The notes: a model not told the origin generated them from the sequence alone. DNA of 35,753 nt from Deinococcus sp. (GCA_018260275.1 JAGLBK010000005.1:1-35753), one strand, 5' to 3'. Shown: positions 14,532 to 24,802, counted from the first letter of the stretch. Made by a program: numbers and translations.

Positions 14532-17303
14532 TCAGTACCTCCAACTTATAACTGGGTCAGTTGTGGCGGCGCTAGGTTTGCCGTTCCAGTCAAAGTGGTA
14601 TGTGAGGTTTGTCTCACCTGCACTGAGATTAGCGCTCAAAGTATTGCGGCCTTCTTTCAAAATGGCCCCCCCAGGCAGGGGGTCTGTAAGCTGGAAGTCA
14701 GGTAGGGCCTTCGGAGTCTTGACCTTGAGCGTGACCACGTAGCCGTTCTGGACAGCGTACACGGCCTTCTCGACACTGACGTCACCCATGGTCAGACTGG
14801 TGCGGCGCAGTGCTCCTGCGTCGCCTGCCAGTGGGGCCAGCGGGAAGTTCACGCTGGTCAGGCCGCGCAGCATGATGGTTTGCGTACCGCTCAGCCCGCC
14901 GTCCTGGGGCAGGTTCAGTGGCGGGTAAGGCGCGCTGTTGGGGTCGAGGCGCAGCGCCTGCGTGCCGTAAGCGACATTCGAGAAGTGGTAGCGGCCCGCG
15001 GTGTCCGTCAGGGCAAGGCGGCCACCAGCCAGAATCACGCGGGCGTTTTCGACCGGGGTGTCCTGTCCGGCGTCGTACAGACCATTGCGGTTGCGGTCCA
15101 CAAAAACGGTTCCGATGATGTCGGCGAGCGGGGCAAACCTGTAGAGGTTCAATTTTACGGTTTTTCTTGCTACGCCGCTCGCAATGGCCTTGGCTACTCC
15201 ACCAGCCCCAGTTCCGCTCACCTGGGCCGTATTCAGCAGGTCGCTTGTCGTGCTGACTGCCGTCGTTACGCGCAGGTCGTAGGTAATAACGATCGAGCCG
15301 CCTGCCGGAATGGTGCCTGCATTCCAGTGCAGCACCCCGTTCTCGATGCTCGGATCACTCAGGGCCGCGCCGCCCAGTTTGCTGCTGCCAGCGATATATT
15401 CCAGACCTTTGGCCGGTGTATCCGTGACAATGGCGTCCTCAACGGCGGTGGTGGCCGAGGTATTGGTGATCTTGAGCGTGTAGCTCAGGCGGTCACCATA
15501 GGTCACCACTGGTGCCGAAACATCCTTGGTAATAAGCAGGCTGGCGTTCCAGACCGGCGTCTTCACTTCGTTGCTCTTGATGGGGTCGGTGATTTCGGTC
15601 GAGACCATATTAAAGATGTTGGTCAGGTTTTCGCCGTCGATGGCCCGGCTGCTGACCTTGGTCACGAAGGTGAGGGTGCGGGTTTCTCCGGCATTCAGGG
15701 TCCCCAGGTTCCAGGTCAACGATTCTGCGCCAGGAGTGCCGGACACTACGCCAGCACCAGAAGCGCTGCCAGGGACATAGTCGACGTGGGAGGGCACCGG
15801 GTCCGTGATGACCACATCGCTCAGGGTGCGCTGATAAGGGTTATGCACACTCAGGGTGTAGGTAATGGTGTTGCCGACAGCGACAGTGGCTCCGTCGGCC
15901 AGGGTCACGGCGTGGCCGTCCACGGCTGTACCCGTGGCGATATAGGACTTCTTGAGTTCGGGCAGTCCGGTCTGAATATCGCTGATCAGGTCGGTCGTGG
16001 CGTTGGAAGTGCCGCGCGAACCGGTCACGGTGATCAGGCCCGTCAGTGGTCCCGTCTGGGTAGGCGTGTAGCAGATCCGGACCACCGAAGTCTCGCCGGG
16101 ATTCAGCAGCAGGGGCAGCGTCAATGGCTGACCACTGGCATTCTCGGTGACGCTGGTCGCGCCGCCCTGGGGATAGGTCACCGTGATCTGGAAGGTGTCC
16201 TTGACATCCCCGGTGTTCTGCACCGTATGGTCGTAACAGACCTGCTGCCCGATGACAGCGAAAGCCCGGGTCTGGCTATCGGCTGGCGTGCCTTCTGGCG
16301 CGAGCGGATTCCCGACGGGGCCGATAGCGACGCCCGGCGTGTAATGAACGTCGACGGTCGCGCTGCCGCTAGTGGAGGTGCCTCCCGTCAGGGCTGTGGC
16401 GACATTCAGAATTTTCTTGCCGTCGGCGGGGTCGCTGGCGTGCATGCGGAAGCTGAGATTCAGCGCCGCTCCTGCTGCCAGTTCTGGTACTCGAACGCGG
16501 ATTCCTGCGACAGTCGCGGGCTGGGCAGTGGTCCAGGTGTTGCCGTCAGTGGTGTACTCGGTGGTCCCGGCCGAAGTAGTAGCGCTGCCGCCCACAAAAG
16601 TCAGTCCCTGAGCCGTCTCATCGCTGAGCATATCGGTCAGGACGACTTCACGGCTGGTATAGCTGCTGCTGTTGGTGGTCGTGACATGCACCGTGGTATC
16701 CGTGCCCGGCTTCATGACTTCTGGGTCGAACTTCTTCTGGACGTTGAGGGTGGGGGGCGGATTGACGGTGATTCGGCCACTGGCAATACCTCCGCAGGAA
16801 GCCACCAGGCTGAGGAGGCCCGTGCCCTGCGATCCCTGCGCCGTATCGACTATAGCAATCAATTTGGCCGTGCCGTTACTGGGCAAGTTGACCTGGCTCA
16901 CGGGCTGTTCGCCCGCATCTACCTGACCGTTCCCGTTGGTATCCACGTAGAGAGACAGCTGCGCGGCGGGACTCAGGCCACCGATATTTCCTGAAACCGG
17001 AATACTGCTCGTTTCGTTCCCGGCGTTGGTCAGCGTGTACCGGAAAGTGGTCCGTTCGCCCGCCAGAACACTCGCGTCGGTGCTGCCGTCCGGGGTCATA
17101 CTCACGGCGCAGACGCCCTGAACGACAGTAACCACGGTATTGCTCATTGCACTGACAGGTTCACCGGGACGAACCGGATCGAAGGTCGCCAGCGCCTGAT
17201 TGGTGATCTGGGTTCCAGCTGGTGTACTGGCTGCCAGGCCGGTACTGGTGACCGTCAATAGACCAGTCATGATGCAAAGTTGCTTGAGGGAAATTCGGGC
17301 CAT
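14532..17303 (-). CDS. Secreted DUF11-repeat protein with an SdrD-B-like domain
   Basis: 923 aa from ATG 17303, preceded by AAGGAG; the longer upstream frame has no signal peptide at its start. The signal peptide (K-Q-L-C-I-M-T-G-L-L-T-V) ends near residue 25. It is followed by the module A-G-T-Q-I-T-N-Q-A-L-A-T-F ... S-N-T-V, which the 738-aa protein upstream also has. Several DUF11-type repeats follow (e.g. T-Y-T-L-S-V-H-N-P-Y, S-Y-T-L-K-I-T-N-T-S). At about 730-790 there is an SdrD-B-like domain with a calcium-loop-like D-R-N-R-N-G-L-Y-D-A-G-Q-D. Such proteins form extended stalks on cell surfaces. No sortase motif or barrel is visible, so it probably depends on the next gene for anchoring (inference). 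Confidence 0.8.
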   Translation of the reverse strand: MARISLKQLCIMTGLLTVTSTGLAASTPAGTQITNQALATFDPVRPGEPVSAMSNTVVTVVQGVCAVSMTPDGSTDASVLAGERTTFRYTLTNAGNETSSIPVSGNIGGLSPAAQLSLYVDTNGNGQVDAGEQPVSQVNLPSNGTAKLIAIVDTAQGSQGTGLLSLVASCGGIASGRITVNPPPTLNVQKKFDPEVMKPGTDTTVHVTTTNSSSYTSREVVLTDMLSDETAQGLTFVGGSATTSAGTTEYTTDGNTWTTAQPATVAGIRVRVPELAAGAALNLSFRMHASDPADGKKILNVATALTGGTSTSGSATVDVHYTPGVAIGPVGNPLAPEGTPADSQTRAFAVIGQQVCYDHTVQNTGDVKDTFQITVTYPQGGATSVTENASGQPLTLPLLLNPGETSVVRICYTPTQTGPLTGLITVTGSRGTSNATTDLISDIQTGLPELKKSYIATGTAVDGHAVTLADGATVAVGNTITYTLSVHNPYQRTLSDVVITDPVPSHVDYVPGSASGAGVVSGTPGAESLTWNLGTLNAGETRTLTFVTKVSSRAIDGENLTNIFNMVSTEITDPIKSNEVKTPVWNASLLITKDVSAPVVTYGDRLSYTLKITNTSATTAVEDAIVTDTPAKGLEYIAGSSKLGGAALSDPSIENGVLHWNAGTIPAGGSIVITYDLRVTTAVSTTSDLLNTAQVSGTGAGGVAKAIASGVARKTVKLNLYRFAPLADIIGTVFVDRNRNGLYDAGQDTPVENARVILAGGRLALTDTAGRYHFSNVAYGTQALRLDPNSAPYPPLNLPQDGGLSGTQTIMLRGLTSVNFPLAPLAGDAGALRRTSLTMGDVSVEKAVYAVQNGYVVTLKVKTPKALPDFQLTDPLPGGAILKEGRNTLSANLSAGETNLTYHFDWNGKPSAATTDPVISWRY

Positions 17304-17392
17304 GGCAGTTCTCCTTGCGGGACATGAATACGCTTCATGGAAAGTGGGGACGCACTCAAATGTGCGAAAGTTCAAAAAAGAGTCTCTGTTTG

Positions 17393-17432
17393 AAAAAAGG
17401 CGCACCTCGCGCCTGGGCATGAGGTGCGCCTT
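17393..17432 (-). terminator. Strong intrinsic terminator inside the envelope operon
   Basis: On the minus strand AAGGCGCACCTC pairs perfectly with GAGGTGCGCCTT across a 12-nt loop and is followed by TTTTTT. It lies just 3' of the 738-aa gene and before the DUF11 gene, so most transcripts should end here, with read-through feeding the two downstream genes. Confidence 0.9.
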
Positions 17433-17441
17433 AGAGGGGGC

Positions 17442-19658
17442 TTACTGAATCTTGACGAAAATCTGGAGGGTTTCGCCTGAGCCGTTAGGCATCAGGGTCA
17501 CCGAGGGGCAGGCCACCGTAGCGCCCGTCGTGCCGACAGCAATGCCTGTGACAGCGGTGCTGCTGACCAGTGTGCCCTTAGCGTCATAGACGTTACAGGT
17601 GGCCGACTGGAACTGCAGACTGCTGCTCAGGGTATCTTTCAGCACGAAGCCAGTGACCGGGCTGTTGTAGCTGTTCTTGGCGATGATCATGTAGTCGTAC
17701 TGGACCTGGGGAGCGTACTTGACCGCGTTGATGCCGTCGTAGCCAGCAGGGTTGCCGACCTGATTGCCGGTGGGGGCAGAGGCCACGATCGTACCCTTGG
17801 CATCGGTCACGGCCTGAGCGTTGGCCCCAGGGGTAGCGGTCCCTGTGTTGGCGAACTTGCCGACGAACACGTTGCCTGCCGCGCCGACGGGCAGCACGTC
17901 GTTGGTATCGGTCTGCACGATGGTGCTGGCGACGCCAGTCGCGGTCTGCTGCAGGGCCGGGGCCGCCGCCGTGCCGGTGTAGGCGGCTGTGCTGGGCACC
18001 ACGACGCTGGCGGTGAAGTTCTGGGTGCCGTTCGCAGCGATAACGGCGGTGTTGTAGATGGGCACCGTAACACCGTTGACGGTGGTGCTACCGGTGGACT
18101 GCAGAACAGTGCCGTCGGCCTGGGTGTAGGTGACCGGGACAGTCGTGCTGGTGCCGTCGGCGTTGGGGATAACGACGTAGCCCTGGAGCTTGTAGCTGTC
18201 GGCATAGGTGCCGCTATTGGAGATGCTCATGGGGAAGGTGGCCGTGGCGCCGGGGGCCGTGGCGACAGCGGGGTTGCTGTTGCTGGGGCCGTAGGCGGTC
18301 GCGGGGCTTTCGACCACACCGGGGGTCTGAGCGATGGCAGCGGTATCACCGAAGGTCGCGGCGGGCGGCAGAACAGTATCGGTGGTGGTGGCAGCCGCGA
18401 TGTTGGGGTTGTTGCCCGAGGTCGCGCCGATAATCACGTTGATGGGTTTGGGGTTGGTGACAGTGTTGCTGTCGGGGTAGGTGACCTGGGTGGTGTAATT
18501 GACCACGCCGGGGGTCGTGCCAGTAGCAGCGGGAGCGACGACGGTATCGGTGAGCGCACCGGTAGCAGGGTCGATGAACTGCACAATCACGCCGTTCTGG
18601 TCGGTGTAGGTGCCCGTGCCTGTCTTGGTCCAGGTGCTGGTGCCGTTAACAGGAGCCAGGGTCACGGTGTCGGGCAGGCTACCTGAGTTGGTCACAGTGT
18701 TCGTGAAGGCCACGACGTCGGGGGTGGCGTTGGGGTCAGCAGGTGGGTAAGCAATCTGCTGCTTGCCGGAGAGGCTTTCAGTGATAGGCGTGGTGCCGGG
18801 GGTCGTGCCGCCGCCGGGCGGGTTGACCGGGGCAGGAGCGTTATAGCCGGGGACTGGGGTGGTGGTGCCAGGAGGGGTGACGGTGGTCGTGACCGGGTTG
18901 GTGCCGTCGGGGGTCTGGGGGTTGTTCGTCAGGGTAGCAGTGTAGATGTGCAGGGCCTGGTACTGCAGGTCGGTGCCCGCCGCCGGGCCGCTGACGGTGG
19001 TGCCGCTGACCGTCTGGTTTTCCTGCAGGGTGGTCGTACCAGCGGGGATACCGGCGTTGGGGTTGGCCGCTGCCGTGGCCGTGCCAGCGGGGCTGGCGCC
19101 GACGTAGCTGCCAGCTGCGGCGGTAGTGGGGACCACGGTGCTCTGGGTGAACTTGATAATCGAGTTGACGGGCAAGGTCACGTCGTAGCTGCCGTCACCG
19201 TTGGTGGTGACCGTCGTGCCGCTGGGGAAGGCGTAGGTGGCGGTGACGCCGCCCGTAACGACGGGAACGATGTGAACCACGAGTGGGGTGTTGCCGTTGT
19301 TGACCAGATCGTAGGTGTCTGTCTTGGTGTCGCCAGGCTTGACGTTTTCCAGCAGGTCAGGGGTGCTGCCAGTGGCCGAGTTGGCAGCGTTTTTGGTGCT
19401 GCCGTCAGCTTCACCACTGTCATACACGATGTCGAAGCTGGGGAGAGGCAACACGGTGGTGGTCACGGTGTTCGAGGTGGCCGTGCCGGAAGCGCCAGTC
19501 GGGTCAGTGAAGGTGGCCGAAGCGGTGTTGGTGATGCCAGTACCAGCAGTGGTGTAGCCGTTAGGGTTAGCAACGACGGTCGTGCCAGTCGTCTGTGCGC
19601 CAGCGACACCAGCGGCCAGGGCGGCCATCAGGGCCATACCTTTAATATTTACTTTCAT
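17442..19658 (-). CDS. Secreted Thr/Pro/Gly-rich DUF11-like surface protein
   Basis: 738 aa from ATG 19658, preceded by AAAGGAG (7 nt). The signal peptide M-K-V-N-I-K-G-M-A-L-M-A-A-L-A-A-G-V-A-G-A ends near residue 21. The mature N-terminus carries the G-T-G-I-T-N-T-A-S-A-T-F ... S-N-T-V module shared with the next gene. Three or more beta-rich modules follow, rich in Thr/Val/Asn, with a Pro/Gly linker in the middle (P-G-Y-N-A-P-A-P-V-N-P-P-G-G-G). The only two cysteines are near the end (C-N-V-Y-D and A-C-P-S), a likely disulfide. No membrane anchor. It is the first gene of the operon and ends at a strong terminator, so it is probably the abundant structural component. It is very low in lysine and charged residues. 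Confidence 0.75.
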   Translation of the reverse strand: MKVNIKGMALMAALAAGVAGAQTTGTTVVANPNGYTTAGTGITNTASATFTDPTGASGTATSNTVTTTVLPLPSFDIVYDSGEADGSTKNAANSATGSTPDLLENVKPGDTKTDTYDLVNNGNTPLVVHIVPVVTGGVTATYAFPSGTTVTTNGDGSYDVTLPVNSIIKFTQSTVVPTTAAAGSYVGASPAGTATAAANPNAGIPAGTTTLQENQTVSGTTVSGPAAGTDLQYQALHIYTATLTNNPQTPDGTNPVTTTVTPPGTTTPVPGYNAPAPVNPPGGGTTPGTTPITESLSGKQQIAYPPADPNATPDVVAFTNTVTNSGSLPDTVTLAPVNGTSTWTKTGTGTYTDQNGVIVQFIDPATGALTDTVVAPAATGTTPGVVNYTTQVTYPDSNTVTNPKPINVIIGATSGNNPNIAAATTTDTVLPPAATFGDTAAIAQTPGVVESPATAYGPSNSNPAVATAPGATATFPMSISNSGTYADSYKLQGYVVIPNADGTSTTVPVTYTQADGTVLQSTGSTTVNGVTVPIYNTAVIAANGTQNFTASVVVPSTAAYTGTAAAPALQQTATGVASTIVQTDTNDVLPVGAAGNVFVGKFANTGTATPGANAQAVTDAKGTIVASAPTGNQVGNPAGYDGINAVKYAPQVQYDYMIIAKNSYNSPVTGFVLKDTLSSSLQFQSATCNVYDAKGTLVSSTAVTGIAVGTTGATVACPSVTLMPNGSGETLQIFVKIQ

Positions 19659-19703
19659 GTTTGCTCCTTTTACGCTTCGGCCTTTTGCCTTAAAGCGGTC
19701 CAA

Positions 19704-20075
19704 ATCTTACGGGGGTAGGTGAGTAGAGGGCCGAGTCGCCGTCTGGACTCAGCTCGTGCGACAGGGAGCAGATTACTTCACACTCTCTTACGGCTTACTT
19801 ACCCGCCTGACCTACGGGTCTGGGGGGGTTGCAGATCAGATCACTTCTGGTCCAAGTGGTCAGGCCAGGGAGAATAAAGACTGTTTGGCACGTTAAATCT
19901 CGTCTTTTTCCAATTTTGCTCTGGTTGTGGCTGATTCGGCATTCCTGGCGGATGATCGCGGATCGGCCAGGGATATCCCCCATTCAGGGGTTTGCGTGGG
20001 CGCCACCTGCACACGACCAGCATTACAAATCTGCCCTGCTTCAGGCGCCATGCTGTAGAGACACGGAGGGCGCAT
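19704..20075. other. Divergent intergenic region between the envelope operon and the VWA gene
   Basis: About 370 bp with no convincing gene. It must hold the promoters of both divergent units, but no -35/-10 pair stands out. Visible elements are the perfect palindrome GGGATATCCC (19970-19979), a partial dyad CACTT-7-AAGTG (19841-19858) and, leftward, a TATTCT hexamer near 19872. The envelope mRNA leader could therefore be long. Confidence 0.4.
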
Positions 20076-21287
<1,212 letters not shown>

Positions 21288-21324
21288 ATTCGGACCTGAC
21301 CACGGCCCCGGCGCGACGTTTCGC

Positions 21325-21360
21325 CCTGGGCCGTTAAACTTGCCTGGGCCATTAAACTTG
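21325..21360 (+). repeat. 18-bp tandem repeat just upstream of the EamA gene
   Basis: Two adjacent copies (21325-21342, 21343-21360) that differ at one base. Each contains TTAAACTTG, a possible -10 hexamer (TAAACT). The second copy puts TAAACT 8 nt before ATG 21367. Confidence 0.85.
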
Positions 21361-21366
21361 AGGGTG

Positions 21367-22284
21367 ATGAATTCCCACCTGCGCGGCATTCTGCTGCTTG
21401 TTCTGGTCACGGCCATCTGGGGCAGCACCTTCGCGGTGGTCAAGACCCTGGGCCAGTTGCTCGACCCGCCCGTACTGATCGCCTGGCGCTTTCTGATCGG
21501 GGCGGTGGCGCTGCTGCCTATCGTGTTCTGGCCGCGCCCAGCTGCGGCCGAGGCCACGCCTCAGCATGCGCTGGGCAGTCCGGCGCTGTGGCGCGATGGG
21601 CTGGTCATCGGTTTCTGGCTTATAGCTGGATACGGCACCCAGACTATCGCTCTGCAAACCACCGGGGCCAACCGGGCCGCCTTTTTCACGGCTCTGAGCG
21701 TGGTGCTGGTGCCGATCTGGCTGGTACTGGCCCAGCGGCGCAAAATGCCGGTGGCGCTGTGGCTGGCGCTGCCGCTGGCAGTCGCGGGACTGGCCCTGCT
21801 GTCCTGGGAGGGCGGCAAGCTAGTTACTGGGGATTTCTGGGCGCTGGCCTGCGCTTTTACCTACGCCGGGTTCATCGTGGCGCTGGAACGGCTGGCCCAC
21901 CGACATCCGCCGTTTGCGTTCACGCTGGCGCAGGTGGGCTGTGTGGCGGCGCTGGCGTGGTTCTGGGCCCTGTTCGCTGCGCCGCAGCACCTGCTTCCGC
22001 CGTCGGCTGCGTGGGGGCCACTGCTGTACCTGGGCATTCTGGCGACCGCCGTGACCACGCTGTTGCAAACGCTGGGGCAGCGCCATGTCAGCGCCGCCGA
22101 GGCCAGCCTGATTTACACGTTGGAACCGGTGACAGCCACCATTTTCAGCTACTTCCTGATTCATGAACAGGTGGGGGTGCGGGGGCTGCTGGGCGGCCTG
22201 CTGGTGGTGATCGCCACTATCTTCAGTACGCGGGGGAGTGCAACGGCGCATCCCGAGACGCCTGCACCCGCTGCCGATGACTGA
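21367..22284 (+). CDS. EamA-family (DMT superfamily) transporter
   Basis: 305 aa from ATG 21367 (M-N-S-H-L-R-G-I-L-L-L-V...). Ten hydrophobic helices in two EamA repeats. The first begins L-V-T-A-I-W-G-S-T-F-A-V-V-K, the hallmark start of the family. The second repeat ends with E-A-S-L-I-Y-T-L-E-P-V-T-A-T-I-F-S-Y, also typical. It is an inner-membrane exporter or permease for small metabolites; substrate unknown. The start is supported by GAGGGTG just upstream and by the first helix. It lies 79 bp after the VWA gene, with a duplicated promoter-like sequence between. Confidence 0.9.
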   Translation: MNSHLRGILLLVLVTAIWGSTFAVVKTLGQLLDPPVLIAWRFLIGAVALLPIVFWPRPAAAEATPQHALGSPALWRDGLVIGFWLIAGYGTQTIALQTTGANRAAFFTALSVVLVPIWLVLAQRRKMPVALWLALPLAVAGLALLSWEGGKLVTGDFWALACAFTYAGFIVALERLAHRHPPFAFTLAQVGCVAALAWFWALFAAPQHLLPPSAAWGPLLYLGILATAVTTLLQTLGQRHVSAAEASLIYTLEPVTATIFSYFLIHEQVGVRGLLGGLLVVIATIFSTRGSATAHPETPAPAADD

Positions 22285-22305
22285 GCAGCCCAGTCTAAAG
22301 ACATA

Positions 22306-22337
22306 AAGAAACCCCGCACTGCGCGGGGCTTTTTTAA
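22306..22337. terminator. Bidirectional terminator between EamA gene and helicase gene
   Basis: CCCCGC-actgc-GCGGGG stem with TTTTTTAA on the right. On the left side the reverse tail is TTTCTTTAT. It serves the convergent EamA and helicase genes. Confidence 0.88.
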
Positions 22338-22349
22338 TTCACCTGGTCT

Positions 22350-24170
22350 TCAGCGGCGGCCTGTGCGGCGCGGTCCATTGCCCTCCGCGCGGCTACCGGA
22401 GCCTGAGGATGAGCGGCCTCCCGTTCCCTGCTGGCTGCGGCCCTGTCCGTAACCGCCTTGGCCGCGTCCGCCGGAGCCTCCACGTTGTCCCGAGCGGCCC
22501 CCACTGTCCACGCCGTTGCCCGAGCCTGCGCCCTGCTTTTCCTGAATGTCCTTGTCGATGCTGTGTTCCTGGGGCGTGCGCGGGGGGTGCAACTGCTCGG
22601 GCAGGCCGCGCCGCACGGTGGCCCAGCGCCCGCGCTGCTCGGGAATCAGCAGCACCAGATTGCGACCGCCACGCCCGGCGCGGGCGGTCCGGCCCGAACG
22701 GTGCACGTGGTCCTCGGACGTGGTCGCCACGTCGGCGTGAATGACCAGCCGCACTTCGGGCAGGTCGATGCCGCGCCCGGCGATGTCGGTGGCGACCAGC
22801 ACCCGCGCTTTGCCTTCGCGCAGCAGGGCCATGACGGCTTCACGTTTGCGCTGGTCCATGTTGCCTTGCAGGGCCACGACCTGTTCGCCGGGCAGCATCT
22901 GCCCCAGGTCGGTGGCGCGTTTTTTCGCCAGAGCTTTGGTGCGGCAGAAGACCACGACGCAGCCGCCGGGTTCGGCCAGCACCTGCCGGATTTCGGCGGC
23001 GGCGTGCGCCAGCAGTTCGGGGCGGGTGGTATCGGCGGCCACATGTTCCGCGCGGCCTTCACCGGCAGCGGCCACTTCACCGGGGGCCAGCGGAGCGAGG
23101 GCGGCGGGTGGCTCGATGTCGATGCGGACGGGGTTACGCAGCACGCGGGCGGCGACGCTGCGGACCTCGTTGGGAAAAGTCGCCGAGGCCAGCGCCACCT
23201 GAATATCGGTCTTGCGGGTGGCGGCTTGCGAACGGGCCTGCCCGACGATCCATTCCACATCCTTCAGGAAGCCCAGCGAGAGCAGCTCGTCGGCTTCGTC
23301 CAGTACCACGTATTTGACGTTGCTCAGGAGCAGTTCGCGCTTGTCGATCAGGTCCTTGAGGCGTCCCGGCGTGCCGCTGACCACGCCTTTGGCCGTCGCC
23401 TCCCGCTTGGTTTCGCGGGGCGAGATACCGCCCGTAATGCGCCCGGCAGGCATGCCCAGGCCCAGCGCCACGTCGCGGATCTGCACGGCCAGTTCGCGGG
23501 TAGGCGAGACGATCAGGACTTCCGGGTTCATGCCGCCGGGGGTCTGCATGCCGATGCCACGGGCTACGGCTGGAATCAGGAACGCCAGGGTCTTGCCGCT
23601 GCCGGTGCGGGCCGTAACGACCACGTCGCGCCCGGCCAGCAACTGCGGAATGGCCTGCTCCTGCACGGGCGTCGGCTGGCGTTCGCCCAGCAGCTTGGCC
23701 CACTCGGCTGGCCCGGCGATCTGAATGGCGCTGGCCTGCGCGGGGGCCGAACTGGGCGCGGGCGCGGTGCCGGACGTTTCGGTGCGGCCTGCACTGCCGC
23801 GTGAGCCGGAGCGGCCCCGGTCCTGTTCCTGCCGCCCGGTGCGTGGCTGTGTGCGTGGCTGGGCCTGTCCAGCCTGTCCACGGTCAGCCTGGGAACGCTC
23901 ACCCTGCGAACGGCCCTGACTGGTGGCGGCGCGGCCTGTGCGCCCACTGCTCTGCTGGTCTCTGGGCTGGCCTCGCCCTCCACCCGCGTTAGCGTTGCCG
24001 ACGGGTTCGGAGTTCCAGTTGCCGTCGTCGCCAAAAGCCATACGGGCGGGTGGCGTGCTGGGCTGGGCTGGGCCACGGCCACGCGCCGGGCCGCTCTGTG
24101 AAGTGCGCTGGTCCTGCTGGGCTGGGCGCTGACGGCCCTGGTCACGGCTTGGTTTTTTGCTGTCTGTCAT
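22350..24170 (-). CDS. DEAD-box RNA helicase with long disordered tails
   Basis: 606 aa from ATG 24170, chosen for GGAGG 4 nt upstream. The N-terminal tail (1 to about 145) is Gln/Arg/Ser/Gly-rich. The core has the Q-motif region P-T-P-V-Q-E-Q-A-I-P (167-176), A-R-T-G-S-G-K-T (187-194), P-T-R-E-L-A, D-E-A-D (291-294), S-A-T (329-331) and H-R-S-G-R-T-A-R-A-G-R. The C-terminal tail is Gly/Arg/Ser/Gln-rich with RGG-like repeats. It unwinds structured RNA with ATP, probably in ribosome assembly, mRNA decay or cold adaptation. The tails probably bind RNA and may drive condensate formation (inference). The ~220-bp leader region upstream holds no gene. Confidence 0.92.
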   Translation of the reverse strand: MTDSKKPSRDQGRQRPAQQDQRTSQSGPARGRGPAQPSTPPARMAFGDDGNWNSEPVGNANAGGGRGQPRDQQSSGRTGRAATSQGRSQGERSQADRGQAGQAQPRTQPRTGRQEQDRGRSGSRGSAGRTETSGTAPAPSSAPAQASAIQIAGPAEWAKLLGERQPTPVQEQAIPQLLAGRDVVVTARTGSGKTLAFLIPAVARGIGMQTPGGMNPEVLIVSPTRELAVQIRDVALGLGMPAGRITGGISPRETKREATAKGVVSGTPGRLKDLIDKRELLLSNVKYVVLDEADELLSLGFLKDVEWIVGQARSQAATRKTDIQVALASATFPNEVRSVAARVLRNPVRIDIEPPAALAPLAPGEVAAAGEGRAEHVAADTTRPELLAHAAAEIRQVLAEPGGCVVVFCRTKALAKKRATDLGQMLPGEQVVALQGNMDQRKREAVMALLREGKARVLVATDIAGRGIDLPEVRLVIHADVATTSEDHVHRSGRTARAGRGGRNLVLLIPEQRGRWATVRRGLPEQLHPPRTPQEHSIDKDIQEKQGAGSGNGVDSGGRSGQRGGSGGRGQGGYGQGRSQQGTGGRSSSGSGSRAEGNGPRRTGRR

Positions 24171-24388
24171 GTATCCTCCGCCCCGGCTGGGCCTCGACCG
24201 CTCAGGGGAATGTGCCTGGCCCCGGCCGCTGATATTCGCGGGAGATCGTAGGCCTGTTCCCACGGCGGCGCGGCCATACTTGCTGTGTGCTGGCCCCTGA
24301 ATTGGAAATGAGCCTGGGGCGGTACTCACTGCCTATGATGCCTGATAGAAAGGAAAAGAGCGATGTGTACGGTTGATGTGCGGTGAGA

Positions 24389-24421
24389 AAAAAGAAAAAA
24401 CCCCGCACTGGACGAGGTTCT
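24389..24421 (-). terminator. Terminator of the tRNA-Asp/tRNA-Phe transcript
   Basis: On the minus strand AACCTCG pairs with CGGGGTT (one G-T pair), followed by TTTTTCTTTTTTC. It lies 5-37 nt downstream of tRNA-Phe. Confidence 0.85.
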
Positions 24422-24425
24422 GACT

Positions 24426-24502
<77 letters not shown>

Positions 24503-24517
24503 TACTCCTTGCGGAGT

Positions 24518-24594
<77 letters not shown>

Positions 24595-24634
24595 ATCTGG
24601 TAAAAACTGCGCTGCCATAAAAGCAGCGGGGTTA

Positions 24635-24663
24635 AGGATAACGGCGCATATGCTGCTTGTCAA
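24635..24663 (-). promoter_or_regulatory. Promoter of the tRNA-Asp/tRNA-Phe unit
   Basis: Perfect -35 TTGACA (24658-24663), 17-nt spacer, -10 TATCCT (24635-24640) on the minus strand. The start is about 30 nt before tRNA-Asp. Confidence 0.88.
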
Positions 24664-24759
24664 CTTTAGAGCAGCTTCCATAATTGCGCCATTTGTGGAA
24701 TCCCACCCCAAATGGCTTCATCATTCCAGCTGCTCATTGAAAGTCACTCGCTCTGCTCG

Positions 24760-24794
24760 GCATAAAAGCCACAAACAACGTGGTCCTTTTATGC
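24760..24794 (-). terminator. Hairpin downstream of the metallophosphoesterase gene
   Basis: GCATAAAA/TTTTATGC outer stem (8 bp, perfect) and CCAC/GTGG inner stem, 9 nt after the stop. It lacks a separate T-run, but the 3' arm itself contains TTTTATGCC. Confidence 0.55.
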
Positions 24795-24802
24795 AAGCTG
24801 TT

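Noticed and set aside
14880..16994. 704-codon open frame on the plus strand opposite the DUF11 gene
   Set aside because: Shadow of GC-rich, repetitive coding sequence; no ribosome-binding site and no domain. The minus-strand gene has a signal peptide and DUF11 modules.
17442..19658. Repetitive Thr/Pro/Gly codons considered as a possible CRISPR or minisatellite array
   Set aside because: Similarity is at the protein level with irregular spacing; no exact DNA repeats with constant spacers.
22458..23804. 448-codon plus-strand frame opposite the helicase
   Set aside because: Shadow; the helicase motifs are unambiguous on the minus strand.
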